64,000 nucleotides of DNA from Selaginella tamariscina (Eukaryota > Streptophyta > Lycopodiopsida > Selaginellales > Selaginellaceae): positions 398,572 through 462,571 of the forward strand of contig PUQB01000098.1 of the NCBI GenBank assembly GCA_003024785.1, in the 5' to 3' direction. A model generated the notes under the pieces. That model saw only the letters and a program-made list of their open reading frames with translations. It was not told the origin of the DNA and searched no databases. Of the stretch, positions 1-11,899 are shown piece after piece. The position numbers were made by a program, and so were the translations under genes. The first letter of the stretch is position 1. Every line of letters starts with the position of its first letter.

Positions 1-160
1 GGTGTGAGAAATAAATCCTGCCCAGTTCTCTCTGAGACCGAGAAGGGTGGCAAGATTAATTCCGCACTCCCGTTCAAGGCCTCCAGAAAGGTGGCGAGAT
101 TAATCCCGCCCACTCTTTCAGGAGGCATTGAAGGGGTGGCGAGATTAATCCCGCCGCACC
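1..160. repeat. 45-bp minisatellite with near-palindromic core
   Basis: Units start at 1, 46, 91 and 136, an exact 45-bp period; the array may continue beyond the window edge. Each unit carries a near-palindrome of the form GGCGAGATTAATCCCGCC, best preserved in the third and fourth units. The same kind of palindrome (GGCGGGATTTATCTCGCC) recurs at about 1909-1926 inside a short putative intron. The period is a multiple of three, but neither strand gives a recognisable protein. Confidence 0.85.
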
Positions 161-269
161 TTCCATGTGAATATATATGTGTATTAGTATATATAAGTTG
201 CATATCTCATTTTATTTACTTTTATCATCTTATCATAATATTTCGAGTAAAAGCTAGGAATCTATGTAA

Positions 270-356
270 AACTGTCCAGAGCTCACATTTGTGGTGGTTC
301 TAAAACGAAATGTTATCTTTCTTTTGCACTAGCACAAATGTGAGCTTCGGACAGTT
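270..356. repeat. Foldback with 24-bp arms
   Basis: Arm 270-293 (AACTGTCC..GCTCACATTTGTG) is the reverse complement of 333-356 apart from two adjacent mismatches; the loop is about 39 nt. The stem would be typical in size for a small-RNA precursor or a tiny inverted-repeat element. No flanking duplication is evident. The rest of 161-498 is AT-rich and shows no gene. Confidence 0.75.
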
Positions 357-498
357 AATTACGTCTACTTCTCTCTGTGTATTATTTTTGTATATTCGGG
401 TTTATACAAGTGTGTGTGCGTTTTTATATGATTTGTATTCATAGTGTATTATTTTGCAGAAGGACGATTTGATCAAACAAGGAGATCGAGTCATTAGT

Positions 499-3276
499 AT
501 GGAGTCGTCGTCAAATTCTGGGTAAGAATTAAAATAAAATCTGTTATACTCGGATACTTGAACTAATCATTTTTGTATTCAGATGTGGAATTGAGGTGAC
601 ATTAAAGACAAGAGCAGGAGAAGAGATGGGCAGGGGGATTCTGGAATCAACTTGGCCATATTTTAAGATAAATGGGAAGCGCATTGGAGCAACCATGGTT
701 GCTGTCAAATTAACCTCTGTCACATCTCATGGACAAGCAAAACAATGGAAAGTAGATTCGCTAGTCAAGCACCCGAAAGCAGGCTGCGAACCCAGATTGG
801 ACGATTCTCGACATATGCCTTGTTCCATCCAATGTCACGTTCTCGGATCCAGAGGTCGTCAGTTACAACATTAATTTCGGGTGGTTTTGTCGACTTGTGG
901 ATAATGACGTTCACGTGTTCACTAATGATGTTGACCTTGGAGTTCTTCTTCAACTCAACGAAAGCCCATCTATGGAGGGGATCCATCTGGATGTCTACTT
1001 CGAAATCTTCAGACTCATCGAGTAGGTGTATTGTCAGGAGATATTGCTTCACAATACAGAAAATCAGCAAGTGGAGCAATCTTCCCTCTTCACATTGAAG
1101 AAGAACACAGCGACATCATAATGGAGATTGAGAGGGTGGCTCGGTCTCAGGTTCTCTACAGATCACGTTCAATTTGCTTAGGAAGCTTCGGGAGCTGGAA
1201 GAGTGTGCCGAGAACACTAGAACAGCTGCAGTCGGGGATCACACATGTTGATTCGGATCGCAAAAGAAAATCATCAATCGTTTTGTCAGCTGCACCTGTG
1301 GCATCTCATGCTGCAATAAGTCACAAGGAAATGATGTTGGATGAAAGATTTATCCTTGTAGGGTTAAATATTGCAGCGTCAACCCAAACTTCAATTACAG
1401 GCCACTCAACCAGGAACGTGTAGCTGAGCTCATGGAGAAGATGAAGGACGACAATTCTTATACCGTTCCACATAATGCTGTTTTGTGTCCATACTATGAA
1501 AGAAGGAAGGCGCTGACAAAGTCTGGATCACAACACCAGAACAACTCATGAAGATTCAGACGGAGAATAAAAATCTATCAAGTACTACATCATTAGTGGC
1601 CAGCACACAATAACGGCAGCCCAACGACTTCTCGATGAACACAACAAAGGAACGATGGCAACAAAACTTTCCGAGCATACCCGTGAGAAGCTGACAAAAA
1701 GATCGGCGTTTTTAGCTAAGCCGAATCTCACAATCGAGCAGTACCATAAGTTATCGGCGGAATGGGACGCTGCCGACACCAACCACTACAACAGCAAAAT
1801 ATGGGAGAAGTTTAAACACACGCGAGCCGTGTGGGAATCTCTTGAGCGACCACAAAGAGCTACGCAGGAATACACAATCTGCGAATACCGGGTAAGCAAA
1901 TTGTTTGGGCGGGATTTATCTCGCCGGTATATTAATCTGTCTTTTTCTCAGAGAGTTGAAGAAATTGCAGCAGTTGATTTTGCCCAGGTGGGCGGGAAGG
2001 AAACATCCTTTCTGATGATGTTGATTTCTTGCCCCGAAGATAGGATCTTTGCCAAATGGTTGGGGATTATGGAATCCTTTTCAAAAGGAACACTGAAGAA
2101 GAAGCAGACAAGTGAAGGGGAACAGTCAGGCATTTCAAGGAGTGGTTGGGAATACACTGCCACAAACTGGGTTGGACCTCGACCTCAACATATGAAGAGG
2201 TCAGCAAATATTTGCATGTGACGAACGATGATATGCTTATCGAATGGGTGAACCAATCGGAAGATCTAGGCAAGAATCTATTGCACGCCAACGCCAAAAA
2301 GGAGAACATTGGATGACGCCTTCTCTTATGGCAGTCCTTCAGCAGCGGAGAACCGAATTGAACCTTATAAAGGAGGATGCTACGAATCGACAAGCCCTAC
2401 AGATGTTTGTTGTTAGATTCGGGACTTTATGGGGTAACATCACTGCTTGTAGGAAACCGTTTCAATTGTTCGTGATGGATCGCAGGTGTCAAAAAATCTT
2501 TCGACAGATAGGGCACTAGAGGATCTGGTGGAGAAACTTAGCCGTGCAAGCATATACATAGAAGGTATTTATTATTGAATTCATGCTTGCGCTCTTCACT
2601 GATACCTACTTTTTCAGGTATTTATTTCTTGATTCTTGCTCATGTCACCGATACTTTTGCCTTGCCTTCGCCAAGAAGAATAGACATCGTTGGACAGGAT
2701 TTTATATGAACGATGCTAATCCCAAGTGCATTGATACGTTGTTCACTTGGTTGTTAGGAATGCGCCAAACAATTTCAAGCTTCCAAATGACTGGCCAGGC
2801 ATCTGTTTGCACTCCAACGGCCCTGAACCTCCATCCGATACACCGATAGGTGGGAGTGACGTATTCGGCAATGTACGTTATCAAACATCACAAGTCAAGC
2901 AGCACGGAGCATCGTCAACTTGATCAGGGGTCCTGACAGTGATGCGTGGGTTTTTGACTACTGCACTAGGGGGTCCGTCTTGAAGGAGTGTTACCTTTGG
3001 CATACATGTGTGTTTGCCGTTGAAAAGGATAAGACCATGGTTGAGGACCTGAACAAGTGGATAGATAGGTTCTCAACTGAATACCCCAACGAATCCATAA
3101 AGGCGTATTTGAGAAAGTTCCCTCCAGATAAGTGCGATAGCTCTGAAGGTGAATTGGTTCAATCTCGGAGTCTGAGAACGAACTTCAATCAGATATTAGA
3201 CCGGAAGTTATCTCGAGGAGTACAGTTAGACCTTCTTTGCCTCACTCAGAAGGTAATAGCGAAGAAGAATTGTTAA
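499..3276 (+). pseudogene. Unrecognised multi-exon gene, methyltransferase-like 3' end (decayed)
   Basis: A likely start at 499 gives MESSSNSG, then a 61-nt GT-AG intron (522-582) and an open stretch to about 870 (GCGIEVTLKTRAGEE..). Coding-like sequence continues in changing frames: about 850-1020 (WFCRLVDNDVHVFTNDVD..), 1655-1891 (a basic, W-rich helical segment), a 60-nt intron at 1892-1951, then 1952 onward. The 3' part, about 2640-3276, reads AKKNRHRWTGFYMND, NDWPGICLHSNGPEP and DAWVFDYCTRGSVL..CVFAVEKD. The last two resemble the FDxCxGxGxxL and xxVExD signature of class I SAM-dependent methyltransferases; this is inference at low certainty. The reading frame is lost several times, so I treat it as a pseudogene. 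An inverted copy lies at 48190-51271. The segment around 870-1010 also slightly resembles the N-terminal region of plant Mutator transposases, so a mobile origin is possible. Confidence 0.45.
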
Positions 3277-3395
3277 TGAATTGTTAGAGTGATGAATAGT
3301 TGTAAATGAGTGTAACATAAGGCATTTTTGTATATTTCTTTTATATTTGTACAGAAAATAAATTCTCAAGGATTAATGAAGCTTTTAGTTCAAAC

Positions 3396-4469
3396 ATGGG
3401 TCACACATTAACAAGGTAAATAATATACCTTGATAATTTTAAGGTCAGCTAATTATCATTTTGCAGATGTAATGAAAAAATTGAGAACATGGATTTTCAG
3501 CATTGGCATGAGGTAAGAGAGGGGTTTGGCGACAATTTCTTGTGTCACATGTCAGAATGACAGAGTTCATGCAGGAAATGGATAATAATGCAGCTCAAAA
3601 CATCGTTACCATGGGGGCCACTTCATCATCATTTTTATTGGCTTCAATTCCCAAATTAATTTCTTCAGCGCATGCAATATCTGAATCTTGTAAGGATGAT
3701 GTACAATTAAATGATGAAGGGATAGGCAACGAGATAGTGGCAACGGATAAATGTGAAAGGGAGCAAACAAGTGATTTGCAAAGTATTCAAGAGGCAACGC
3801 TATCTCATGTTACTCATGGCCATATTGTTTGTTTGGATGTCAATGGTGTTCTGCTTCATCGACAAAGGCCCGAGGATAGGAAAAAAGAAATCAAACAAGG
3901 AGATTTCATTCCTTGTCATGGTAAATTTCGATATGATATTATTTTTCGTCCAGGGTTGGATCGTCTCTTTCAAAAGCTTAAGGAGATGGGTGCGCTTGTG
4001 GGGATTTGGTATGCATGCAGATTCATAACTTAACACCGCTGTTGAATTTACTTAAAAACATTGTAGTGTTGCAGAAGAGGTGATTCGTAAAGATTGGATT
4101 TTTGACCAGCGAATGTGTCATAAACCTCTCGAATTTCACAATATAAGAAAGGAAAGCAAGCCAAACTTCTTCAAGAATGAAAGAATAATTGGGACTCATG
4201 GGGAGATCAGTCGCTTAAGGATAACGAAGAATGTACATATCTTAGTAGTAGATGACTCTCCTCAGAAGGCTATGCTCAACCAAAACATTGCTTGTATTCA
4301 TCCAATCACTTTCGATCCATATTCTGATACCGATATCATGGATGAGCTAGTGAACTACTTGGATACGTGCCTCAGAAAGAAGAATCTCGAAAATTTTTGT
4401 GAGCAGTATCCACCGTATCATACATTTCTGAAGCTTTTCTTTCTCGTGATATTGAATTTTATAAAATGA
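3396..4469 (+). pseudogene. FCP1-like HAD phosphatase domain gene (frame-disrupted)
   Basis: The segment 3542-4030 encodes an acidic leader followed by VCLDVNGVLLHR, the Asp-box of the FCP1/SCP (NLI-interacting factor-like) HAD family, then FRPGLDRLFQKLKEMGALVGIW, the usual following helix and strand. The nucleophile Asp is present; the second acid of the DxD pair is Asn (DVN). The next segment, about 4060-4469, has KDWIFDQRMC and ILVVDDSPQKAMLNQN, matching the conserved VDDSPxK motif near the family's C-terminus. Comparison with the inverted copy shows that the left copy lost one base near 4010 and one near 4055, separating these parts. A candidate first exon is 3396-3415 (MGHTLTR), with a 51-nt intron after it. 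Family members act on phosphoserine in RNA polymerase II tails or related substrates. Probably not functional. Confidence 0.7.
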
Positions 4470-5010
4470 AGGATAGCAACCGGGCGCTTTATAATATTAT
4501 TCTTAAGGAACGTTAGTTTTTAGATGAGCCTTTATGCAGACCTTCTCTTATCACATCTTATGTATTAACAAGGATGGCAACTCCCAATTGCATTCGTGAG
4601 AGTGTTAAGTGGTGGCAACAACATAAGATATTGACCAAAATGATTTGATTAATCTGGAGAGTGATGATTTAGACAAAATAAAAAGATTTCTTTGTATGAT
4701 AGAAAGAAAGTATTTATAAAAAAATTAACATGTTGATAAGAAAATGATTTCATTTGTAATTATGTTTGATAGTATTTCTTCATTATTGTAAACTATTTTT
4801 AGAATAATATGAATATTCTAAGATATTTTAGGAATATTCCTTACTAAGTAAGGTTATTGAAGGATTAATTAATTAATTAATTAATATTTAAGGCTTAATT
4901 ACATATTAATTAAATGATTAATTAATAATTAAACTTAAGTATTAATTAGTAATTTATTTTATATTCCCATTTTCACGTATCATGCCCACTTTAGTTACAA
5001 CGTGCATTTA
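4470..5010. other. AT-rich tail of the FCP1-like unit
   Basis: No gene is visible. The stretch is rich in TTAATTAA-like runs. Its end (about 4960-5003) matches, in reverse complement, 46483-46530, and resembles the terminus of the small inverted-repeat element at 31841-32074. This junction is where left and right arms diverge. Confidence 0.6.
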
Positions 5011-5455
5011 AGGTCGTTAGTATATATGTGTACACAGTCCACAATTTAAATGTAAAATGCATTTCAAAGGGTTGTCCTCTAGATCAATTTCCAAACAGCT
5101 TGATCTATATTCTATTGTACGAAGATTGAGTCTGCGGTTGCAATTCATATGGAGTGAATAGAATGTACATGTTCAATGACTATCTCTAAATCTAAAAAAG
5201 ATAATAATGTAAGGATTATACATAATAAACCTCAAGTATATTTTAAGGCATATACTAAAACTAAATATGGATGTCATATAGGATAAAAGGATTAGATCAA
5301 AGGTTGCCTAAAATAGCTTAGCCTCTTTATATTTAAGGAAGGGTTTGCTATCTTTGTATGTATCATTTCCATTGGTGGAGACGCCGAGTAATCTTTAGTT
5401 CATCTTCTTTGTTAAGTCTTTGTTCTTCCTTCTTTTCTTCTCTTTGTATTTAGTT

Positions 5456-6380
5456 ATGGCTATCTCTGTGGAACAACTTTTACAGGTCATAGCAGAGTCC
5501 CATGTTCAAACACAACAATTGCTTGGTGTCTTGACGCAAAAAATCTTAATCCAACTAGGTATAATCCTCGTCTTTGCCCCGACTCTTTCTCAAGACAGCC
5601 ACAAAAGATGCACATGTTTGGGTTGAGCACTTTTGTATGGGTGCTGGATATCACCAATGGGATCCCCTCCATCAACTTTGTGAGTTGCCACCTTGCTTGC
5701 AAAGATTTGCTACCTTGTGGTTTCAACACCTAGCCTTGGCGTCCAAAGCTATAATTGATTTATCTTTATCAGCATTGGCAATTGCATTTGGGCATCATGT
5801 GGATGCCTTTGTGTCGTTAAATGAAGTTTTACGATTGCAGTGAAAAGGTGGTGAAACAACTGCACAATTTGGAGTCTACTTTAAGAACCACTCGGCCTAA
5901 GTGGATCCTAACATGTTCGAATAGTTAAAAAAGGGCTATTTTATCAAATGCTTGGTACAATAGAAGTTCTTGTTGTGAACATTGCCCAACGACCTTAGCA
6001 AATGCCATTCAAATCGCACATGCACTTGAAGATGGTGTTACCTCCTGTACTATTCGCATTCAACCTAGATTACTTGGACCATCCCCTCCTTCACCAATTG
6101 CTCATCCACAACCCATGGAGGTAGATGTTGCAGTTCCACAAGCTGCATTCCAGCCTATGCGACGAGGACAAGGACGAGGACATGGTCGTGGATACAGAGG
6201 ATGTGGATGTGGTCAATAGTGTGGACATGGAATACAATGTTTTGAATGCCAGGGATTTGGGCACTTAACAGTTGAGTGTGCCAATCGTCAACATCTGACT
6301 CATCAAGGAGTACAAGATAGGGAAGTTGTAGTTTCACCAGTGGATGTATTACCTCTTTTTAATAATGAACAGGAAAACTA
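5456..6380 (+). other. gag-like region of the Ty3/gypsy relic
   Basis: Begins MAISVEQLLQVIAES, contains capsid-like helical sequence, then a Gly/Arg-rich stretch and a CX2CX4HX4C knuckle (CFECQGFGHL..VEC) at 6238-6279, the usual nucleocapsid RNA-binding motif. Part of a broken fossil element. Confidence 0.6.
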
Positions 6381-7039
6381 ATTCCTATCACCAATGCAAC
6401 AGAGGGATTGTGTGATGGGGTTTTACAACCTCTATGTTTTCATGGTTGATGTTATAAGATGTGGTTGGAACACTCGAGAAGGAACCTATTATCTTTTTTT
6501 TTTAAGGTTTTGTGTGTGATCATTCAGTATCAATTCTTCTTGATTCTGAGTCAGCCATCTCATCCATTCAACATTTCTTAGTGACATAATGTTCTCTTCT
6601 GGTAAAACCTACTCAACGAACACTTCAAATATTTTATGAAGATAATAAGTCTTTCGTTATCTCTTTCCAAGCTTGTTATGCCCTTATTCATCTAGGGTCA
6701 TATTCTAAGACTTACCTCTTTAGGTCATGCCTTCCCAATTGTATAATGTAATTTTGTATTTTAATTGGATGCATGCTTGTGGGCTTCAGCATAGGGGAGG
6801 TTTTCATTCTTGGTTATTCTTCCATACAAGCACAACCTACAATACAATTTGGAGTTCGAGCATCTCTTCAAGCTGCTGTAGAGGTTGGTCTTTCCTCTTG
6901 ATCCATCTTCAGAATGTTGTCAATAGGATATGGAAAAGCTTCTTCATCAATTCCCGGATCTACAACAACCAGTGGTTGTAGGGAGGACTATAGTGCCATC
7001 GAATTGATACAAAAAATGTTGCACCAATAAAGGCTTAGT

Positions 7040-8240
7040 TTGTTAACGATCTTCTTGAGAGAAGCAAGAAATGACAAAGTTGTTTGGGATATGTTAGCTC
7101 AAGGAGTGGTACGTCCGTCTTGTAGCATGTGGGCTTTTGAATCCCATATCATTAACAAAGCAGACAGAGGTAGGCATTTTACGATTGATTTTTGACCTTT
7201 GAATATGTAATGATATCGAATAATTATTCTATGCCACACAAACAAATTGCAAAGAGTCGTTGGTTCATGACACTATATCTAGCTTTAGGCTTTGGCAAGT
7301 CTTTTCAATCCAATAAATACTGCTAAGACTATTTTTCATGGATTGTATGAGTTCACGGTGATGCCTTTTGATTTGATGAATGCTCCAACCATATTTCAAC
7401 GACTCATAGATGAAGTTATTCGAGGTTTGGAATCTTTTGTAAGAGTGTTTGGGATGATCTTCTAGTGCATTCAACTAGTACATGAGAAAAACATTTGGCT
7501 CACATGGAGCAAATCTTATTACAGTTGTGGCAATATCAACTGATGTTAAAATTGTCAAAGTGCAAGTTTGATTAGACTTTGTGAAGTATTTGGGAGTTGT
7601 TATCTCTCGTGAGGGTGTTTCATCCAGATCCAACAAAGATTCAAGTAGTGAAGGAGTTCTCGATTTCAAAAACACATCACGAACTTTAAAGATTTTTGGT
7701 AAGGTGACTTACTTGGCATAATTCGTTCCACATTTGGCAAATCAAACAACTCCATAGCGTGCTGCTGTTCTCCTTTTTTCTGATGGTCCTCTCAGTGTCA
7801 GTCCCTCTTGAGTCCCTTATTCATCTCTTGGCCTCTTCTCCCCTTCTCCATTATCATGATTTTTCTCACCTTTTGTTCTTATACTGATACTTCAGATATT
7901 GGTCTGGGTGTTGATTTCATGCAAAAGATCCAGAATCAGGTCAATGACATCTCATTGCATATGCCAATCAAAGTCTCAATGGTCCATAGCTTAATTATTT
8001 GACTATGGACAAGGAATTTTTAGCTGTGGTTTGAGCATTCCATAAGTTTCATGCTTATATTCATGGTTCTTTAACCTTGGTGAAATGTGATCATGTTGCG
8101 ATACATTCAATATTAAAGAAGAAACATCTAATGGGTCGGCATGCGCGATGGGCCTTAGCATTACAAGATTATTAATTCATAGTTCATCATTGTCTAGGTT
8201 CTTCCATGGTGGATATGGATGCTTTGTCACGAGCACTAGT
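7040..8240 (+). other. RT and RNase H region of the Ty3/gypsy relic
   Basis: Reads like Ty3/gypsy RT: the segment around 7340-7430 contains FTVMPFDLMNAPTIFQRL, the family's hallmark FGLxNAPxxFQ block. RNase H-like sequence follows toward 8240, ending in a VDMDALSR-like motif typical of the RNase H C-terminus. Fossil, broken. Confidence 0.7.
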
Positions 8241-8393
8241 TGCTGTAAGTGTTTTATCATCTTTAGAACCTACACCTTTTCTTAGTCTTCTCAAAATTAG
8301 GTTAGCATAATGCTCAGAACCATGAAGTCAATGGATAATCGATGCACTTAAAGCTCCTGAGCTGGTTGCAAATGGTGATATTAATTTTGGGAC

Positions 8394-9386
8394 TGTCATA
8401 GTTTTTAATATGACTGGACCCTTTACTTTAGGGTTTCCTATCGAGTTGCGTGATGAACCCTATATGTAAAAGAATTAGGCTCGCATAGTGCCCTTGGATA
8501 TTTTAATGATGGTCTGGCTGGGTGTTGTTGGGTATTTGCAAGAAACTCTAAGCGAAGCTAGCACTTTCATTTTAAAAAGATTTAACATTCCAAAATGGGT
8601 TTTCTAATAAAGTACAGCTTGTCAAAAAGGGTTAGGGACACCCTAGGGTTGACCTAGCCCCACGCCCCTCCTAGGGGTTAGGTTTAGGGTTAGGGTTTAG
8701 GCATCTCATTTCATTAAGGGCTGGCATTTCCGTGCCAACCCACTTACTCACTTAGGAAAAATGGGGGCGAGGGGGGCTCCATCACATAAATAAGGTAGGG
8801 TATGTGTAATGAGGCTTCTTGGGTTCAAAAGAGAACTTGTTAACCTCCTACCGGTGCAAGCTAAACTTGTGTTGTCAAGGCGCAACCCTCTGTTATGCCG
8901 CCTTAACTTCCATGCGATAGGGGTACGTACCACCTTTCAGTTAGACTATCTTTATTGTTGGTAGGATCTTGCTTTTGTGACCGAGTACGTCACTTCTAAG
9001 GAGTTAGTCAAATTCCTTGGTCCAAAAACCTGCTCGCAAGCTTAAAGGCATTGCCCAAGTTCATGTTCCGCAGAACTAGTGATTAAGGCCTTGCTCCGGC
9101 CGCCTCAACCATGCCAAACTAAGAACGACACCTATAGCTTGGCTAGTCCGTGAATCTTGATTCACAAGGTGAGCCTCGTTCGTGGATTTGGTCAACTGGG
9201 GTTTAAGCTCTTAAGGATTGGGTTCCTAATATGGGTTACTTTACCATATTTCGTGGGGTTTCCAGAGAGGGGATTCCAAGGTTGGCATCTAGCAAGCCAC
9301 CTTTGTGGCACCAGGTAAAACTCTAATAAGACCATGTTGCAAAGTTCACGATGGTAGAGGGATTTTTTTATTTTGTGAGACAAACT
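8394..9386 (+). mobile_element. LTR-like insert related to the 1.8-kb solo LTR family
   Basis: Starts TGTCATAGTTTTTA like the two complete solo LTRs and shares their first ~200 bp, including AAACTCTAAGCGAAGCTAG, but is only about 1 kb long, so it is a shorter or divergent relative. It separates the RNase H and integrase parts of the host gypsy relic. It contains a telomere-like run (GGGTTTAGGGTTAGGG type) at about 8676-8701. No clear target duplication was found and the 3' end is approximate. Confidence 0.6.
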
Positions 9387-10123
9387 AGTACAAGTACCAC
9401 CTCGGTTGGTAATCCCATCATGCTATGTACCTCACTTTCTTCATTCATTCCATGATGACCCTCTCTTTGGTCATCTCAAGTTTTACAAAGTGTTGAACAA
9501 GTTACGTTCACGGTTCTATTGGCCTCAGCTCTGACATGATCTTCATCAATATTTATAAACATGTCATCTCTGTCAAGTTTGGAATCCTCGTTCCACTCTT
9601 CTTAGTAATCGTCTGCAATTTATTCAAGTTCATTGTCCTTTTGGGCTGGTTGCATATAATCTCATTGGACCATTTCCGACAACGACAGCATGAAATACAT
9701 ATGTTATTGTTCTATCAAACTATTTGACACGGTATTTGAAGGTCCGGGCTCTTTCAAAGGCCAAGGCAACTCAAGTGACAAATTTTTTATTTCACAAAGT
9801 GGTGTTAAAGCATGGATGTCTAGAGTGGATTTTTCAGATCAAGGACTCCATTTCACATTTGAAGTTTTGAGTTTGCTAATTACGAAGTTAGGAATCAAAC
9901 AATCTTTCACAACACTTTATCATCTAGAAATGGATGGTCTAGTGGAGTGACTCAACCATATTTTCAAGTGTATGTTATTTAAATATGTGAATCAACACTA
10001 AACCGACTGGGATCAGTACTTGCCCCTTCTTCAATTACTTATGTGTCTTATGTGCACCAGTCCACTAGAGTCTCCCCATTTCATTCCTTGTATTGTTGTT
10101 CCCCTATGTTTCCTTCTGATGTT
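9387..10123 (+). other. Integrase region of the Ty3/gypsy relic, first part
   Basis: HDDPLFGHLKFYKVLNKLR at about 9450 matches the HHCC-type zinc-binding start of gypsy integrases. About 9830-9950 (DQGLHFTFEVL..LGIKQSFTTLYHLEMDG) matches the integrase core around its second catalytic Asp and the YHPEMDGQxE block. The region resumes after the solo LTR at 11905. Confidence 0.7.
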
Positions 10124-10128
10124 AGTTC

Positions 10129-11899
10129 TGTCATAATTTTTACTATGACTCGACCCTTTACTTTGGACGTTGACTGTTGTTACCTACTGTACTATGTTGA
10201 TGGACCCTAGATGTAGTAGAAAACAGGCCCGCTTAGTGCACTTGGGTATCTGGTGATGGTCCGGCCGGGTGTCATTAGGTATTTGCAGGAAACTCTAAGC
10301 GAAGCTAGAACTTACCTTCTAGAAACCCACCCCCAATTTTGATGTCCCAAATAGGCTGATTGGTCTTTGCAGATGAGTTCAACGTGTTAAGTAGGGTTAG
10401 GAACACCCCTAGGGTTGACCTAACCCACGCCCTAAAACCCCCACCCTTGGGTAGGAGTAAGGGTGAGTTATAGGCTCATATTGTTAATTTATCTAAGGGC
10501 TAAAATTCAGTGCCAGCCCACTTACACATATAGGAAAAGAGGGGGGGGGGGGGTCCGTCACATAAATAAGGTAGAGTATATGTAGGAGAGCTCCTGGGTT
10601 CATGACTGAGTTCGTTGCTCTTTTGCTGGTGCAAGCTTCAGCTTGTGTCGTTAAGGTACAACCCTCTGTTGTACCGCCCTAACTCCCAGATGCCAGGGGT
10701 ACGTCCCACCTTGGCGAATCCATGCCTGGGATGTCTTGTCGGAATGCACGTACCAAGAAGTAGAGGTTGAGGCTTGTCTCCAGCCTCCTCCTCCACGTCA
10801 AGCTAGGAGCAACACTCACAGCTAACCAGGGCACGTTCGTGTCCTTGTCCAATTGTGGTTGTGGGTTCTTGATTACCGGGTCTTGAGGGATAATTGAGGG
10901 GTTCTAGAGTTGGCATTTAGGAGCCACGTTTGTGGCACTTTGTGCAACTCTCGAATCTAAGGGCTATGACATGATAGCCCACATCGGGAAAGGCAGTGTC
11001 ACATAGAGATGTGACACTGGGCTAAACGTCACATGGTACAACGCCTGAGGCACGCCCTTTGGGGTTATGTCATAGGCTTGTTGCCAAGGGGTTGGATACT
11101 CTAGCAAACAGACATGCTTGTGCTTGCACTAGGGTGTTAAGCCTTGGGCATCCGCTCAAGGGAGGTTAGGTCTCGTAACTAAGTGTGCTTTGGCACACTT
11201 GGCTAGGGGAGTGTTCTCCTTGGAATCCAAGGGTTGAACAACCTAAGCATGTTAGTAGGAGCCCTTTCGTGAGGCATTCTCAAGGTCATGTGCTTAGGGT
11301 TATCCCAAACCTAGCCTTAGAGAGTTTACTTAGCAGAACACTCGTGTTCGCCTACGGCGCACACTCGTGTCCTTACTAAGTACTAGCCCTAGGTTTAGGG
11401 TATGACTTGGCCACTCAAACCCTTAGGGGTTAGTCATGATTCAGGGTACCCCTTGTTGCCCTAAAGGGGTTGTACTCCCGGTTGAGGGTGATTCCTCAAG
11501 GGGTAAGTGACGATGCCTTAGCTCTGTCACGGGGGTATGTGTGGACCACACGTCTCCTTGATGGGGGTTAGGGCATGAGCATGTCTAGGTCTTCTAGGGC
11601 AAGACCCTAAGTAAACTAGGGTTATCCCTCAAGGGTTTTGGGGGCAGACACTCTAGGGAGACTTAGGCTAAACCCTAAGTCAACTAGGGTTATCCCTCAA
11701 GGGTTCTGGGGGCAGACATTCTAGGAGACTTAGGCTAAACCCTAAGTCTTCTGTCCACTTGGGCATTAGAGTCTAACCCTAGGGGTCGTTAGGGTTGTTT
11801 TGGGAAACTTAGTGTTGCTCACACAGGGTGATGACGCCGAATAACCACCTGGCAGCCACGTGTTGCCACGTGTTGGCCCTTTGGGTTAAAACTCTGACA
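10129..11899 (+). mobile_element. Complete solo LTR, 1771 bp, with 5-bp target duplication
   Basis: Begins TGTCATAATTTT and ends CTCTGACA, so it has the TG..CA termini of LTRs. It is flanked by AGTTC at 10124-10128 and 11900-11904, a 5-bp target duplication. No internal coding region is present, as expected of a solo LTR left by recombination between two LTRs. It sits inside the gypsy relic's integrase region, whose coding resemblance continues on both sides. It is GC-richer than its surroundings and contains a duplicated ~75-bp block near 11590-11750. It is very similar to 60964-62763. Confidence 0.9.

Noticed and set aside
8394-9386. Third complete solo LTR of the 1.8-kb family
   Set aside because: Length and 3' half differ, and no target duplication flanks it; listed as a shorter relative instead.
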